Below are positions 27,132 to 36,706 of a stretch of DNA of 62,230 nt, in pieces. The DNA comes from Rubrivivax sp. (lineage in GTDB: Bacteria; Pseudomonadota; Gammaproteobacteria; Burkholderiales; Burkholderiaceae_C). The position numbers were made by a program, and so were the translations under genes. The DNA lies in NCBI GenBank assembly GCA_018780805.1, contig JADMJD010000087.1:1-62230 (forward strand). The letters run 5' to 3'. The notes beneath the pieces were generated by a model, which was given only the letters and a program-made list of their open reading frames with translations, was not told the DNA's origin and did not search any database. The number at the start of each line of letters is the position of its first letter. Within the stretch, counting starts at the first letter, position 1.

Positions 27132-27911
27132 CTACTTGACCAGCCGGTTCAGCCTCTCCGCGTCAAACGTTTCGGTGGTGTGCGCGTCCTGCGGCACACA
27201 GTCATCGCCCGGCAGTTCGCGTGCACGCGCCGAGAGTTTTTCGATCGCGGCCCAGAGCAAGGCGATCTGGTGTTCCTGGCCGGAGGCGTTGTCGATCAGG
27301 CCCTTCATGGCCTGGGCGACCGGGTCGTCACCCTGCGTCACGCCGTAGGCCGAAAAACCCATCTTCGCAGCGGCCGCTTCGCGCTGCGCCTCGGTCTCGG
27401 CCTGCAGGATGCGCGCCGGGTTGCCCACGGCCGTGGCGCCGGGTGGCACGGGTTTGACCACCACGGCGCCCGAACCCACACGTGCGCCATCACCCACCGT
27501 GAAGCCGCCCAGCACCTGTGAGTTCGCGCCGACGATCACACCGCGGCCCAGCGTCGGGTGGCGCTTGGCGCCCTTGGTCAGCGAGGTGCCACCCAGCGTG
27601 ACGCCCTGGTAGATGGTGCACTCGTCGCCGATCTCGGCGGTTTCGCCCACCACCACGCCCATGCCGTGGTCGATGAAGACCCGGCGGCCGATGGTGGCGC
27701 CGGGGTGGATCTCGATGCCGGTGAAAAACCGCGCCAGGTGCGAGATGACACGTGCCGGCAGCCGCCAGCCACGTGTCCAGGCCGCCTTGGCCCAGCGGTG
27801 CATCACCAGCGCGTGCAGGCCCGGGTAACACAGCAGCACCTCCAGACGCGACCGCGCTGCGGGGTCGCGCTCGAGGATGCAGGCGATGTCTTCGTTCAGG
27901 CGTGCAAACAT
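27132..27911 (-). CDS. cysE: Serine O-acetyltransferase
   Basis: The 259-residue enzyme transfers acetyl from acetyl-CoA to L-serine, the first step of cysteine synthesis. The N-terminal helical region ([21 protein letters not shown]) is followed by a left-handed beta helix with hexapeptide repeats. It contains [17 protein letters not shown] with the catalytic His, and [18 protein letters not shown]-terminal extension of about 80 residues is longer than in short CysE forms. ATG 27911 is the only start that gives the family N-terminus. It lies 22 bp downstream of trmJ on the same strand. Confidence 0.95.
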   Translation of the reverse strand: MFARLNEDIACILERDPAARSRLEVLLCYPGLHALVMHRWAKAAWTRGWRLPARVISHLARFFTGIEIHPGATIGRRVFIDHGMGVVVGETAEIGDECTIYQGVTLGGTSLTKGAKRHPTLGRGVIVGANSQVLGGFTVGDGARVGSGAVVVKPVPPGATAVGNPARILQAETEAQREAAAAKMGFSAYGVTQGDDPVAQAMKGLIDNASGQEHQIALLWAAIEKLSARARELPGDDCVPQDAHTTETFDAERLNRLVK

Positions 27912-27933
27912 GGTCGGGCCAGTGTAGCCAGCG

Positions 27934-28677
27934 TCAAGCTTCTTTGCTGGCGCGCTGCACGGCACGCGCGATGCCACGCAGGATGTGCACTTCTTCGGTG
28001 GTCAGCTGCGCGCGGTTCAGCAGCTGCTGCAGCCGCGGCGTGAGCTTCTTGGGCGCGGCCGGGTCCAGGTAGCCGATCTGCACCAGCACCTTGCGCCAAT
28101 GCGCCAGCACACCGTCCACCGCCGGCATGTCGGCGATGTTCGGCTCGGCGGTGCGCGCGACGACGTCGTAGCCGCCCAGCGCCTGGCGCCATTCATAGGC
28201 CAGCAACTGCACCGCCTGCGCCAGGTTCAGCGAGCCATAACCGGGCGCGGTGGGGATGGAGACACAGGCGTGGCAGCGCCAGACGTCTTCATTGGCCATG
28301 CCGTAACGCTCGCTGCCAAAGACAAAGGCCACCCGCTCACCGGCGGCCTGCAGGCGCGGCGCCAGCGCGGCGAACAGCGGGCGCGGCGCATGCAGCGGCG
28401 GGCCGAAATCACGCGGTGTCATCGCGGTGGCCACGGCGTGGCTGATGCCGTCCAGCGCCTCGCCCAGCGTGGCCACCACGCGCGCCCGAGTCAGCACATC
28501 GGCGGCGCCGCTGGCCAGGGCCACGGTCTCCTCCAACACCAGCACGTCGGGGAAACGCGGCTGCACCAGCACCAGGTCGGCGAAGCCCATGACCTTGATC
28601 GCACGCGCGGCGGCGCCCACGTTGCCGGCGTGGCTCGTGTGCATCAGCACGAATCGGGGGCCTGCAGGCTCGGTCAC
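27934..28677 (-). CDS. trmJ: tRNA (cytidine/uridine-2'-O-)-methyltransferase
   Basis: The 247-residue SPOUT methyltransferase modifies position 32 of t[27 protein letters not shown] is the TrmJ N-terminus. [18 protein letters not shown] and [24 protein letters not shown] form the knotted SAM-binding site. The C-terminal extension ([29 protein letters not shown]) is typical of TrmJ. I choose GTG 28677 as start; a TTG at 28692 would add five residues and overlap the suhB promoter region. The suhB - trmJ - cysE arrangement is a familiar betaproteobacterial neighbourhood. Confidence 0.93.
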   Translation of the reverse strand: MTEPAGPRFVLMHTSHAGNVGAAARAIKVMGFADLVLVQPRFPDVLVLEETVALASGAADVLTRARVVATLGEALDGISHAVATAMTPRDFGPPLHAPRPLFAALAPRLQAAGERVAFVFGSERYGMANEDVWRCHACVSIPTAPGYGSLNLAQAVQLLAYEWRQALGGYDVVARTAEPNIADMPAVDGVLAHWRKVLVQIGYLDPAAPKKLTPRLQQLLNRAQLTTEEVHILRGIARAVQRASKEA

Positions 28678-28683
28678 GGTCGT

Positions 28684-28689
28684 TAGAAT
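28684..28689 (+). promoter_or_regulatory. Candidate -10 element of suhB
   Basis: TAGAAT lies between the divergent trmJ and suhB starts, about 80 bases before the suhB ATG. No convincing -35 element was seen. Confidence 0.35.
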
Positions 28690-28767
28690 CAAGGGTTTTG
28701 CCTGACGCCATTGTCACGGCAAGCGCTCTTTGTCCCCGCCGCGCCCCCACTTCTATCCAGGACCTCC

Positions 28768-29730
28768 ATGTCGCAAGCCTTGCATCCCATGCTCAACATC
28801 GCCATCAAGGCGGCCCGTGCAGCGGGGTCCATCATCAACCGGGCAGCACTGGACATCGACATCCTAAAGGTGGGCCGCAAGGGGCCGAACGACTTCGTCT
28901 CCGATGTCGACCGCGCGGCCGAGCAGGCCATCATCGACATCCTGCTCGAGGCCTACCCCGGACACGCCATCCTGGCCGAAGAATCGGGCAGCGAACGCGG
29001 TTCGAAAGACAGCGAGTTCCTGTGGATCATCGATCCGCTGGACGGCACCACCAACTTCCTGCACGGCTTCCCGGTCTACGCGGTGTCCATCGCACTCGCC
29101 TTCCGCGGCGTGGTGCAGCAGGCCGTGGTGTACGACCCGACGCGCAACGACCTGTTTTTCGCGTCGCGCGGGCGCGGGGCCTTCTTGAATGACCGCCGGC
29201 TGCGTGTCTCCAAGCGCACGCGGCTGGCGGATTCGCTGGTGGGCACGGGTTTCCCGTTCCGCAAGGGCGACAACTTCAAGCGCTACGTGAAGATGTTCGA
29301 AGAGGTGATGCAGTCCTGCGCCGGCCTGCGCCGCCCGGGTGCCGCCGCGCTGGACCTGTGTTACGTGGCCGCGGGCTACTACGACGGCTTCTTCGAGATG
29401 GGCCTGAGCCCCTGGGATGCCGCCGCCGGCAGCCTGATCATCACCGAGGCCGGTGGCCTGGTGGGCAACTTCACCGGCGAATCCGACTTCCTCTACCAGC
29501 GCGAGCTGGTGGCCGGCAACCCGAAGGTCTACGGCCAGCTGGTCAAGATCCTGGCCCCGTACACGCGCGTGCTGGCGGAGGCCGACACAGCGGCACCGGT
29601 GGCACCGGCGGCTGCACCGGTGGCCTCATCGTTGACGGACGCGACGCAGGCCTTCGTCGAGACCACCAAGGCACCCGCCCCGGCGCGCAAGACGGTGCGC
29701 ATCCGCAAGACCGGCGACGCGCCGTTCTGA
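28768..29730 (+). CDS. suhB: Inositol monophosphatase family protein
   Basis: The 320-residue phosphatase has metal ligands at Glu71-Glu72 (AEESGSE), Asp89 and Asp92 (DPLDGTTN) and Asp217 (SPWDAAAG). SuhB also associates with the Nus complex in rRNA transcription in E. coli. The last 45 or so residues form an Ala/Pro-rich tail ending in basic [10 protein letters not shown], longer than the standard enzyme and possibly disordered. The start [17 protein letters not shown] is standard. It is divergent from trmJ. Confidence 0.95.
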   Translation: MSQALHPMLNIAIKAARAAGSIINRAALDIDILKVGRKGPNDFVSDVDRAAEQAIIDILLEAYPGHAILAEESGSERGSKDSEFLWIIDPLDGTTNFLHGFPVYAVSIALAFRGVVQQAVVYDPTRNDLFFASRGRGAFLNDRRLRVSKRTRLADSLVGTGFPFRKGDNFKRYVKMFEEVMQSCAGLRRPGAAALDLCYVAAGYYDGFFEMGLSPWDAAAGSLIITEAGGLVGNFTGESDFLYQRELVAGNPKVYGQLVKILAPYTRVLAEADTAAPVAPAAAPVASSLTDATQAFVETTKAPAPARKTVRIRKTGDAPF

Positions 29731-29740
29731 CCGCCCCGGT

Positions 29741-30475
29741 TCAGTCGCCCAGATCGGGCAGATCCGGCTGCGCGTCGTCGTCCAGCGGCGGTTCGGCGGT
29801 GGCGCGGGCCAGCGCCATCCAGGCCAAAAATGGCAGGCGCATCGCGCGCTGTGGCGCCGGGCGCAGCACCTCCAGCGCCGCGCCCCGGGCCAGCATCACA
29901 CCGTAGGCAGGCGGGATCTCGTCGGGCTCGCCAATGCCAGCCCGCAGCACATACCAGCACTGGCTGCTGAGCGCGCGGTAGGCTTCACGTTTGGCCTCGT
30001 GGCGCAGGTCGCTCAGCAGGTCGGCGCGGCGCACCTTGATCTCGTGCACCACGGGCTCGACGTAGTCCTCCACCGTGGTGTGGCGGATCGAGAACACATC
30101 GGGCATGGCCACCGCCCAGCGAGTGCTGTCGACGTCATCGCCCGGCAGCGGCGCGCGCAGCGACAGGCCGCGCCAGACCACGCGCCCGGCGCGCTGCATG
30201 GCACGTGCCACCTGTTCGACCAGGGCCTCGTGGTCGTCGCGTGCGCGCCGGTGGCGGGCCACCGCGTGGGCGATGGCGGCCAGTCCGGCGTCCGTCACGC
30301 GCAGCTGCTCTCGCCCGGCGGCGTCCAGGTGGCGCTGCAGCAGGCCGGCCACCAGCAGCTCGGCCTCGACGTTGTCATGGCAGGGCCAGCCGGCCGAGCG
30401 CCACATGGCACGCAGACGGCGTGTGTGTGCGCTGCTCGGCACCAGGCCGGGGGGCGCTGCGGACAAAGGCGGCAT
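29741..30475 (-). CDS. Hypothetical protein, possible PD-(D/E)XK nuclease-like fold
   Basis: The 244-residue product is from no family I can name. The central part reads MPDVFSIRHTTVEDYVEPVVHEIKVRRADLLSDLRHEAKREAY in pieces: a PDVF turn followed about 20 residues later by HEIKVRR. This is the spacing of a PD-(D/E)XK catalytic core. The N-terminal half looks like a winged-helix region (MWRSAGW... LRVTDAGLAAIAHAV). It is convergent with suhB with a 10-bp gap, and divergent from the small gene at 30519. The nuclease idea is inference from short motifs only. Confidence 0.75.
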   Translation of the reverse strand: MPPLSAAPPGLVPSSAHTRRLRAMWRSAGWPCHDNVEAELLVAGLLQRHLDAAGREQLRVTDAGLAAIAHAVARHRRARDDHEALVEQVARAMQRAGRVVWRGLSLRAPLPGDDVDSTRWAVAMPDVFSIRHTTVEDYVEPVVHEIKVRRADLLSDLRHEAKREAYRALSSQCWYVLRAGIGEPDEIPPAYGVMLARGAALEVLRPAPQRAMRLPFLAWMALARATAEPPLDDDAQPDLPDLGD

Positions 30476-30518
30476 GGCGCATGCTAGCGTTGCAACATCG
30501 ACACCGCCCGAGGCCACC

Positions 30519-30713
30519 ATGCAGACCCTGGACGAGATGCTGAGCCGCCAACTGCTGACCCCGGCGCAACACGCCGACATCGCACACTGGATCCGCCAGG
30601 CGCGCGACGTGGACCACATCCTGGCCATGCCTGCCCCGCTGTGGCGCAGCTTTGCGCTGGCCAGCGTGCTGATGAACGTGGATGCGGATCTGACGCAGCC
30701 GCCGCCGTTCTGA
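30519..30713 (+). CDS. Small hypothetical protein
   Basis: The 64-residue product starts MQTLDEMLSRQLLTPAQHADI and contains ILAMPAPLWRSFALASVLM. It is amphipathic, with no signal peptide and no known domain to my recognition. The well-formed alternation of hydrophobic residues and normal codon use suggest a real gene. It is divergent from the possible nuclease gene, with 43 bp between starts. Confidence 0.6.
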   Translation: MQTLDEMLSRQLLTPAQHADIAHWIRQARDVDHILAMPAPLWRSFALASVLMNVDADLTQPPPF

Positions 30714-30806
30714 GGCCCCCAGGGCGGGGCCGCACCCAGCCCGGGGCGGCCACCGCTGGTGTTCACCGGCCGCTGCCGCCATCATCGGGCGTCCAGCAGT
30801 CGGGGG

Positions 30807-32045
30807 ATGGCCATGTCGAACGCGACGAACGCGGTGAACAGCGGTGGGGGCTTCGAACAGTCCTTCATGTTCCACATGATCCGGGACTTCTTTTTGCTGC
30901 TGGTGGCGGTGGCGGCGCTGGAGCTGGGCATCCGCTACGCGGTGCTGCGGCTGAACTTCGCGCAGCAGGAGCCGGCGCGGGTGGACGGCGCGGCGCAGAA
31001 GCTGGCCAACGACGTCAAGGCCATCATGCTGAACTCCGGCGGGCCGATGGCAGCGGCCACCATCTACCCCATCCTGGACCGCAACTACACCGACCTGGGC
31101 CTGTCCATCGCCGTGCTGCCGTCGGCGGTGACGGTGGAATCGATGCAGCAGCGCTTCGGGCTCGAGGCCATCGGCCTGCAGCCGCGCTGGACGGACAGCG
31201 AACACCAGCAGGCCTCGGTGTCGTTGACGGCCGAGCAGTTCTGCCTGGGCTGCCACCTGAAGGCCAAGGTGGGTGATGTGCTGGGCACGGTGCATGTGCG
31301 CAGCTACCTGGCCAGCAAGGAGGCCGCGTGGTGGCAGGAGGTGCGGCTGACCGCGGGTGCGCTGAGCCTGAAGATCCTGCTGCACACGCTGCTGCTGTTC
31401 GGCCTGCTGAAGGTGCGCATGGCGCCGCTGCTGACGCTGCGCGCCACGGTCGCCGGCCTGGCCAAGGGGGTGATGGACCTGTCGCCACGTGCGGCGGTGA
31501 ACACGGCCGACGAGTTCGGTGAACTGGCGCAGGACCTGAACCACTTCCTGGACCGCATCGGCGTGGTGGTGCAGGACCTGGACCGCATCCTCGCCGAGGT
31601 GGTGCGCGTCGGCGCGCGCCTGGGGGCGCTGAACCGCGGCCTGGAGCAGCAGGTGGATGGCCTGCGCAGCACCGCGCTGCAGCGGATGGGCGACGACGCG
31701 CGCCGCAGCCTGGACCTGCAGCTGCTGGCCGCGCGCGAGGCCGGGGCCTTCGACGCACTGGCGCAGACACTGGACACGCTGGCCCACGCTGGCGCGCTGC
31801 CCGCCGCCACCGGCGCCGAGCTGCAGGCGCAGCTGGCCCGCTTGCGGCAGCGTTTTGCGGCCGTGGCCGGTGCCTTGACCGACGTGGCGCCGCCGGTGGT
31901 GGTGGCGCAGGCCCAATCGGCCGAGTACCAGGCGCTGGCGTTGTCGCTGCGCGAGATGGCCTTGCTGGAGGGTTCGATGCAGCAGGTGGCCGAAGCGGGC
32001 CAGCGTGTGGTGCATCGGCTCACACAGGGGCGCCCGCCAGCCTGA
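30807..32045 (+). CDS. Membrane protein with periplasmic single-heme sensor-like domain and HAMP segment
   Basis: The 412-residue protein has a first membrane helix at about 26-46 and a periplasmic domain to about 183 holding one c-type heme site, CLGCH (146-150). A second helix (about 184-203) leads into a HAMP-like linker (RMAPLLTLRATVAGLAKGVMDLS). The rest is a long cytoplasmic helical region. There is no kinase, cyclase or methyl-accepting signature, so the output is unknown. Heme-PAS sensors of similar layout detect redox or small gases. It converges on soxA, with only four bases between stops. The start at ATG 30807 is preceded by a G-rich site; ATG 30813 is also possible. Confidence 0.8.
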   Translation: MAMSNATNAVNSGGGFEQSFMFHMIRDFFLLLVAVAALELGIRYAVLRLNFAQQEPARVDGAAQKLANDVKAIMLNSGGPMAAATIYPILDRNYTDLGLSIAVLPSAVTVESMQQRFGLEAIGLQPRWTDSEHQQASVSLTAEQFCLGCHLKAKVGDVLGTVHVRSYLASKEAAWWQEVRLTAGALSLKILLHTLLLFGLLKVRMAPLLTLRATVAGLAKGVMDLSPRAAVNTADEFGELAQDLNHFLDRIGVVVQDLDRILAEVVRVGARLGALNRGLEQQVDGLRSTALQRMGDDARRSLDLQLLAAREAGAFDALAQTLDTLAHAGALPAATGAELQAQLARLRQRFAAVAGALTDVAPPVVVAQAQSAEYQALALSLREMALLEGSMQQVAEAGQRVVHRLTQGRPPA

Positions 32046-32049
32046 GCGT

Positions 32050-32787
32050 TCACGGCCGCAGCGCCATGCCCTCCCAGGCCATGCCGGCGGCGCGCTGCAT
32101 CAACCAGGCCTCGAGCGCCAACCACTCGTCGGCGTCAGGTGCAAAGGGCTGGGCGCGCACACCCGTCAGGCAGCCGCGCAGCCGGCGCTGCAGCGAGCCT
32201 GCGCCCTGCCACTCCAGCCGGTAGATCGGGTAGCCGGTGGGGTGGGCCTGCGGGATCGCAGCACCGCCCAGGCGTTGGCCAGCGCGCTGGTCGTGGCACT
32301 GCGCACACGACAGGTTCAGCTGGCCGAAGCGTTGCTGCCAGAGCTGTTCACCCCGCAGCGCCCAGGCCTGCAGACGCGGATCTGGCGTGACCGGCTGGCC
32401 GCGGCTGCGTTCGGTGAGCAGCGCCGTCAGCGCCAGCACCGCCGGGCCGTCGGGGCCTTGCGGTGGCTGGGCCAGGTGCTGCTGGCGGCACTGGTCCACG
32501 CGCGCCGGCAGGCTCAGCGGACGGCCGGTGGTGGGGTCGTGCACCGGGTAACGCATAGCCACCGGCATCGGCGCGGCATGGCAATCGGCACAGCGGCGGC
32601 CGTTGGCGGCGGGCCGCGACCACAGCGCCTCGCCTTCGGCGACAAAGAGCTGGCCGGGGTGCTGGGTGGCATCCCGCTGCAGCGCCTGCAGCGGCGCGCT
32701 CATGAAGGCACTGCCGGGTTGGCGGGTGTCTTGGGCCGAAGCCGCCGCGCACAGCGCCAAGGCCAGCAGCATCGCCCCGCGTTTCAT
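32050..32787 (-). CDS. soxA: Sulfur-oxidising di-heme cytochrome SoxA
   Basis: The product has 245 residues. A signal peptide (about 1-18) precedes two c-type heme sites, CADCH (66-70) and CAQCH (161-165). Cys206 in GCLTGVRAQPF is the expected cysteine-persulfide heme ligand where thiosulfate is joined to SoxY. LSLPARVDQCRQQH is a further SoxA landmark. With SoxX it forms the periplasmic SoxXA enzyme that starts thiosulfate oxidation. Its start overlaps the soxZ stop by ATGA. It is the last gene of the nine-gene minus-strand run. Confidence 0.93.
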   Translation of the reverse strand: MKRGAMLLALALCAAASAQDTRQPGSAFMSAPLQALQRDATQHPGQLFVAEGEALWSRPAANGRRCADCHAAPMPVAMRYPVHDPTTGRPLSLPARVDQCRQQHLAQPPQGPDGPAVLALTALLTERSRGQPVTPDPRLQAWALRGEQLWQQRFGQLNLSCAQCHDQRAGQRLGGAAIPQAHPTGYPIYRLEWQGAGSLQRRLRGCLTGVRAQPFAPDADEWLALEAWLMQRAAGMAWEGMALRP

Positions 32788-33113
32788 GCCAGGTCGAGCC
32801 GCCGCGTCTCCTGGTGGCGGAAGCCGTTGTCGCCGGTCCAGAGGAACACCAGCTCACCCGGCTGCGTGGCGCGCAGCGGGAAGGCGATGTAGGGGTTGGC
32901 GGCGATGGCCGGAAAGAGGTCGGCGCCAAAGACCAGCGCACCATCGAGCCGACACTCGAAACGCGTGGCGATGTCGCGGGGCAGCAGCCGCCCGTCGCTG
33001 TCACGCCGGTGGCCGGTTTCCATCGCGTGGCCGAGGGTGGTGCGGACCTCGACCACGCTGCCGCGCGCGATGCCGGGCGGCAGGTGGATGAGGGCACGCG
33101 TCGACACGCTCAT
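32784..33113 (-). CDS. soxZ: Thiosulfate oxidation carrier subunit SoxZ
   Basis: The 109-residue protein lacks its own signal peptide, as expected because SoxZ is exported bound to SoxY. Immunoglobulin-like strands include VEVRTTLGHAMETGHR and GELVFLWTGDNGFRHQETRRL, matching SoxZ. It forms a heterodimer with SoxY, which carries the sulfur substrate on its C-terminal cysteine. Overlaps of four bases with both soxY and soxA indicate tight translational coupling. Confidence 0.93.
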   Translation of the reverse strand: MSVSTRALIHLPPGIARGSVVEVRTTLGHAMETGHRRDSDGRLLPRDIATRFECRLDGALVFGADLFPAIAANPYIAFPLRATQPGELVFLWTGDNGFRHQETRRLDLA

Positions 33114-33547
33114 CCTCCTTCCACACAGGCGGCGAGCGTGACCAGCACGTCCACCCGCTGCTGCCACACGCTGCCGTCGTTCAGACGTGCCAGCGCCAAG
33201 ATCTGCTGGCTGGTGGACAGCCGGATGCGCGTGGCCACCTCGGCGCGGCCACTGTGCGGCCCAAGCTGGAAACGGGCGATGTCGCGCTGCGGGTTGCGTT
33301 CGTTGAAGAGCACGATCTCCTGCACATGCTCGGCCGCGGTCATCGCACTCTCCACCCGCACCAGCAGCGGCACGGCGTTGCCGTTTTCCACCAGCTCCGG
33401 GATCTGCAGCAGCACGCGCCCGGTGCGTGGTGTGGCGCTGCCGGCCCAGGCGCGCACGGCGGCTTCCATGGTGGGTTCGGCCGCGCGGGCAGCGGGCCAC
33501 ACGCTGACGGCCAGCAGGCCGCCCAGCACCTGGCGGCGCTGCAGCAT
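33110..33547 (-). CDS. soxY: Thiosulfate oxidation carrier subunit SoxY
   Basis: The product has 145 residues. The N-terminus MLQRRQVLGGLLAVSVWPAARA is a twin-arginine signal, which would carry the SoxYZ pair across the membrane. The mature domain (VPLLVRVESAMTAAEHVQEIVLFNERNP) is SoxY-like. The protein ends TLAACVEGG. The usual swinging arm is GGCGG, so the single carrier Cys (141) is present but in a different setting. The gene overlaps soxX by one base and soxZ by four. Confidence 0.92.
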   Translation of the reverse strand: MLQRRQVLGGLLAVSVWPAARAAEPTMEAAVRAWAGSATPRTGRVLLQIPELVENGNAVPLLVRVESAMTAAEHVQEIVLFNERNPQRDIARFQLGPHSGRAEVATRIRLSTSQQILALARLNDGSVWQQRVDVLVTLAACVEGG

Positions 33548-33906
33548 CACTGCAGCGTCTCCAGCCAGGCCAGCACATCGGCCGTCTGCTGCGGCGTCAG
33601 CACACCCTGCCCGGCCCGTGCCGCGGCCACACGCTGCAGGCCGTCGCTGCGCAGTGGTGCCGGCATCACGGTCTGCGGATTGAAACGTTCGGGCATCAAC
33701 AAACGTTCGCGCAGCAACGCACGCGGGTAGCGGGCGCCGACCCCGGCCAGGTCGGGCCCGATGTTGCCGCTGTGCACCGCCGGCACACCGGGCATGGCGT
33801 GGCACAGCACACACAGCCCGGTGCTGCGGCTGCTGGCGATGGCCTGGCCTTGCACGGGGTCGCCCACCAGCGCCGCCACCAGCGCGAGCGCCGTCACATC
33901 AGGCAC
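33547..33906 (-). CDS. soxX: Sulfur-oxidising mono-heme cytochrome SoxX
   Basis: The product has 119 residues with one heme site CVLCH (32-36) and a likely distal Met in PQTVMPAP. GNIGPDLAGVGARYPRALLRERL is a strong SoxX match. It partners SoxA. The start is GTG 33906, overlapping the stop of the molybdenum-enzyme gene by eight bases, or GTG 33897. Either gives a short, weakly charged signal peptide (ALALVAALVG). The gene directly follows the IorB-like subunit on the same strand. Confidence 0.9.
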   Translation of the reverse strand: MPDVTALALVAALVGDPVQGQAIASSRSTGLCVLCHAMPGVPAVHSGNIGPDLAGVGARYPRALLRERLLMPERFNPQTVMPAPLRSDGLQRVAAARAGQGVLTPQQTADVLAWLETLQ

Positions 33907-36133
33907 GTTTCAAGCTGTGTTGGGACAGCGGCAGCGTGCGGATGCGTTTCCCGGTGGCGGCAAAGATCGCGTTCAACACCGCCGGTGCGGCCACCGCGAT
34001 CGTCGGTTCGCCGACACCGCCCCAGAACCCACCCGAGGGCATCGTGATGGTCTCGACCTTGGGCATCTGCGCCAGCCGCATGGCCGGGTAGGTGTCGAAG
34101 TTTTTCTGCACGATGGCACCGTCCTTCACGGTGCAGGCGCCGTACAGCGCCGCCGACAGGCCGTAGACAAAACTGCCCTCCACCTGGGCCTCGATCTGCT
34201 GCGGGTTCACCGCGTGGCCGGGGTCGGTGGCGGCGACGATGCGGTGCACGGTCAGCTCACCCTCGGCGCTCACCGACACTTCGGCACAGGCCGCCACATA
34301 GCTGCCAAAACCGTGGGTCTGCGCCAGGCCGCGGTAGACCTTCTGGCCCCTGACGTCCGGCGCGGGTTGGCCCCAGCCGGCACGCTGCGCGGCGGCTTCC
34401 AGCACCGCCAGGTGTTTGGGGTGCTCCTTCATCAGCGTGCGGCGCAGGGCCAGCGGGTCCTGCCCCGTGGCATGGGCGATCTCGTCGAGAAAACACTCCA
34501 GGTAGATCGTGTTCTGGTTCAGGTTCACGCCGCGCCAGAAACCCGGCGGCACATGCGGGTTGCGCATCGCGTGGTCGATCAGCAGGTTCGGCACGCCGTA
34601 GCCGATCATCGCCTCGCCACCACCGTTGTTCAGGCCCTGGAAGGCCACCGGGTCCTTGCCGTCGCGCACGTTCTGCGGGAAGAGGCCGGCCAGGATGCTC
34701 TGGCCCGACAGCCGCATGTGCAGCGCGGTCAGCTGGCCCTTGTCGTCCAGCCCGGCGGTCAGCTTGCACTGCGTGATCGGGTGGTACAGGCCGTGTGTCA
34801 TGTCCTCTTCGCGCGACCACAGCAGCTTGACCGGCGTGCCCGGCATTTCCTTGGCGATCAGCACCGCCTGGCGCACCCAGTCGTGCACCGCACCGCGGCG
34901 GCCGAAGCCGCCGCCCAGGTGGATCTTGTAGACCTCGCACTGCGCCGGCGGCAGGCCGGCCGCGGCGGCGGTGGCGGCCAGCGCGGCCTCGCCGTTCTGC
35001 GTGGGCGTCCAGACCTCGCAGCGCTCGGCGGTCCATTTGGCCGTGGCGTTCATCGGCTCCATCGTGGCGTGGTTCTGGTGCGGGTAGGCGTAGACCGCCT
35101 CGATGCGGCGCTTCGCCCCGGCCAGCGCGGTTTTGACGTCGCCGTTGCTGTTGCCCACCGCCGCCTGTTCGGCGCCCAGGCCTTCTTTCAGCATCGCGTC
35201 GATGCCGGCCTGCTGCACGGCGGCGTTGGGGCCCAGGTCCCATTGCACCGGCAACGCGTCCAGCGCCTTCTTCGCGCGCCACCAGGTGTCGGCCACCACG
35301 GCGACCGCGTTGTCGCCGACGGCCAGCACCTTCTTCACGCCGGGCATGTTGTTGACCTTGGCGGCGTCAAAACTCTTCAGCTTGCCACCGAACACCGGGC
35401 AGGCGGCGATGGCCGCGTTCAGCAGCCCCGGCATCTGCAGGTCGGCGCCGTAGACCTGCTTGCCATTGGTCTTGTCCACCGTGTCCAGGCGCGCCAGGCG
35501 CTGGCCGGTCAGGGTCCAGTCCTTGGCGTCCTTCAGCGCCACGTTGGCCGCGGCCGGCGGTGTGAGCTTGGCGGCGGCCACGGCCACCTGGCCGTAGGTG
35601 GTGCGGCGGTTGCTGCCGGGGTGGGTGATCACGCCCTTGTCGACCCGGCACTCGGCCGCCGGCACGCCCCAGCCGTCGGCCGCGGCCTGCACCAGCATCA
35701 TCCGTGCGGCGGCGCCGCCCTTGCGCACGTACTCGTGCGATTCGCGGATGCCGCGGCTGCCGCCGGTGGAGAAGTTGCCCCACACCCGCTGGCGCGCCAG
35801 GTTCTGGCCCGGTGTCGGGTACTCGGTGGTCACACGCGTCCAGTCGCAGCCCAGCTCTTCGGCCACCAACTGCGCCAGTCCGGTCAGCGTGCCCTGGCCC
35901 ATCTCCGATCGTGCGATGCGGATCAGCACCGTTTCGTCGGGTTTGACCACCACCCAGGCGTTGACCTCGGGCGGCAGGCCCTGGGCCGTGGCCGTGGTCG
36001 GGAAGCCGAGAACAAACGCGCCGGCCGCGGCGGCGCTGCCGATGAATTCGCGGCGGTTGACGGCGGCGGTTGCTGTGGACCCTGCGTGCTTCGCACTGCG
36101 GGATTCGCGCTGGGGGCGGCCCGGCGCGCTCAT
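33899..36133 (-). CDS. Molybdenum hydroxylase large subunit, isoquinoline 1-oxidoreductase beta-like
   Basis: The product has 744 residues. A twin-arginine signal ([13 protein letters not shown]) after a basic leader indicates export to the periplasm. The Moco-binding domain shows [21 protein letters not shown] and [21 protein letters not shown], the latter containing the family GEP with the catalytic Glu. It resembles IorB, which with the [2Fe-2S] subunit hydroxylates N-heterocycles or oxidises aldehydes, passing electrons to cytochromes. It overlaps the iron-sulfur subunit gene by ATGA and is followed by the SoxX cytochrome. The substrate is unknown. Confidence 0.9.
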   Translation of the reverse strand: MSAPGRPQRESRSAKHAGSTATAAVNRREFIGSAAAAGAFVLGFPTTATAQGLPPEVNAWVVVKPDETVLIRIARSEMGQGTLTGLAQLVAEELGCDWTRVTTEYPTPGQNLARQRVWGNFSTGGSRGIRESHEYVRKGGAAARMMLVQAAADGWGVPAAECRVDKGVITHPGSNRRTTYGQVAVAAAKLTPPAAANVALKDAKDWTLTGQRLARLDTVDKTNGKQVYGADLQMPGLLNAAIAACPVFGGKLKSFDAAKVNNMPGVKKVLAVGDNAVAVVADTWWRAKKALDALPVQWDLGPNAAVQQAGIDAMLKEGLGAEQAAVGNSNGDVKTALAGAKRRIEAVYAYPHQNHATMEPMNATAKWTAERCEVWTPTQNGEAALAATAAAAGLPPAQCEVYKIHLGGGFGRRGAVHDWVRQAVLIAKEMPGTPVKLLWSREEDMTHGLYHPITQCKLTAGLDDKGQLTALHMRLSGQSILAGLFPQNVRDGKDPVAFQGLNNGGGEAMIGYGVPNLLIDHAMRNPHVPPGFWRGVNLNQNTIYLECFLDEIAHATGQDPLALRRTLMKEHPKHLAVLEAAAQRAGWGQPAPDVRGQKVYRGLAQTHGFGSYVAACAEVSVSAEGELTVHRIVAATDPGHAVNPQQIEAQVEGSFVYGLSAALYGACTVKDGAIVQKNFDTYPAMRLAQMPKVETITMPSGGFWGGVGEPTIAVAAPAVLNAIFAATGKRIRTLPLSQHSLKRA

Positions 36134-36627
36134 GCCTGGCTCCGTGTCAGGTGGATGACCTGGATCTCGGCCGTGCGTGTGACACCCGCGGCCTGCTTGA
36201 TGCCGGCGCGCACGCGGTTGTAGGTGCCGCAGCGGCAGATGTTGGTGATGGCGCTGTCGATGTCGGCGTCGGTGGGCTGCGGTTTTTCCTTCAGCAGCGC
36301 CGCGGCGGCCATCAACATGCCGCTCTGGCAGTACCCACATTGCGGCACGTCCAGCGCGGCCCAGGCCTTTTGCAGCGGGTGCTGGCCGTCGGGCGACAGG
36401 CCTTCGATGGTGGTGATCTTCTGGCTGGCCTGCACGGCCGAGACTGGGTAGACGCAGCTGCGCACCGGCGCGCCGTCCACATGCACGGTGCAGGCGCCGC
36501 ATTGCGCGACCCCGCAGCCGTACTTGGTGCCCGTGAGGCCCAGTTGTTCGCGCAGCACCCACAGCAGCGGGGTGTCGGGCTCTGCATCGTGCTGGCGCAC
36601 GACTCCGTTGACGTTCAGCTGGGCCAT
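36130..36627 (-). CDS. [2Fe-2S] subunit of the molybdenum hydroxylase, IorA-like
   Basis: The product has 165 residues. The N-terminal plant-type cluster uses Cys38, Cys43, Cys46 and Cys58 ([10 protein letters not shown]...SC). The second cluster uses Cys97, Cys100, Cys131 and Cys133 (QCGYCQSGM...CRCGTY). No signal peptide is present, so it would be co-exported with the Tat-targeted large subunit. There is an 79-base gap to the MmgE/PrpD gene upstream on the same strand. Confidence 0.93.
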   Translation of the reverse strand: MAQLNVNGVVRQHDAEPDTPLLWVLREQLGLTGTKYGCGVAQCGACTVHVDGAPVRSCVYPVSAVQASQKITTIEGLSPDGQHPLQKAWAALDVPQCGYCQSGMLMAAAALLKEKPQPTDADIDSAITNICRCGTYNRVRAGIKQAAGVTRTAEIQVIHLTRSQA

Positions 36628-36706
36628 CACACGCTCCGGGGGTTGTTGCAGCGGCGCATGATGCGCCGTGTGGCAATTCCCTGCAGCGCAGTTGGTCAGC
36701 GCGGGA

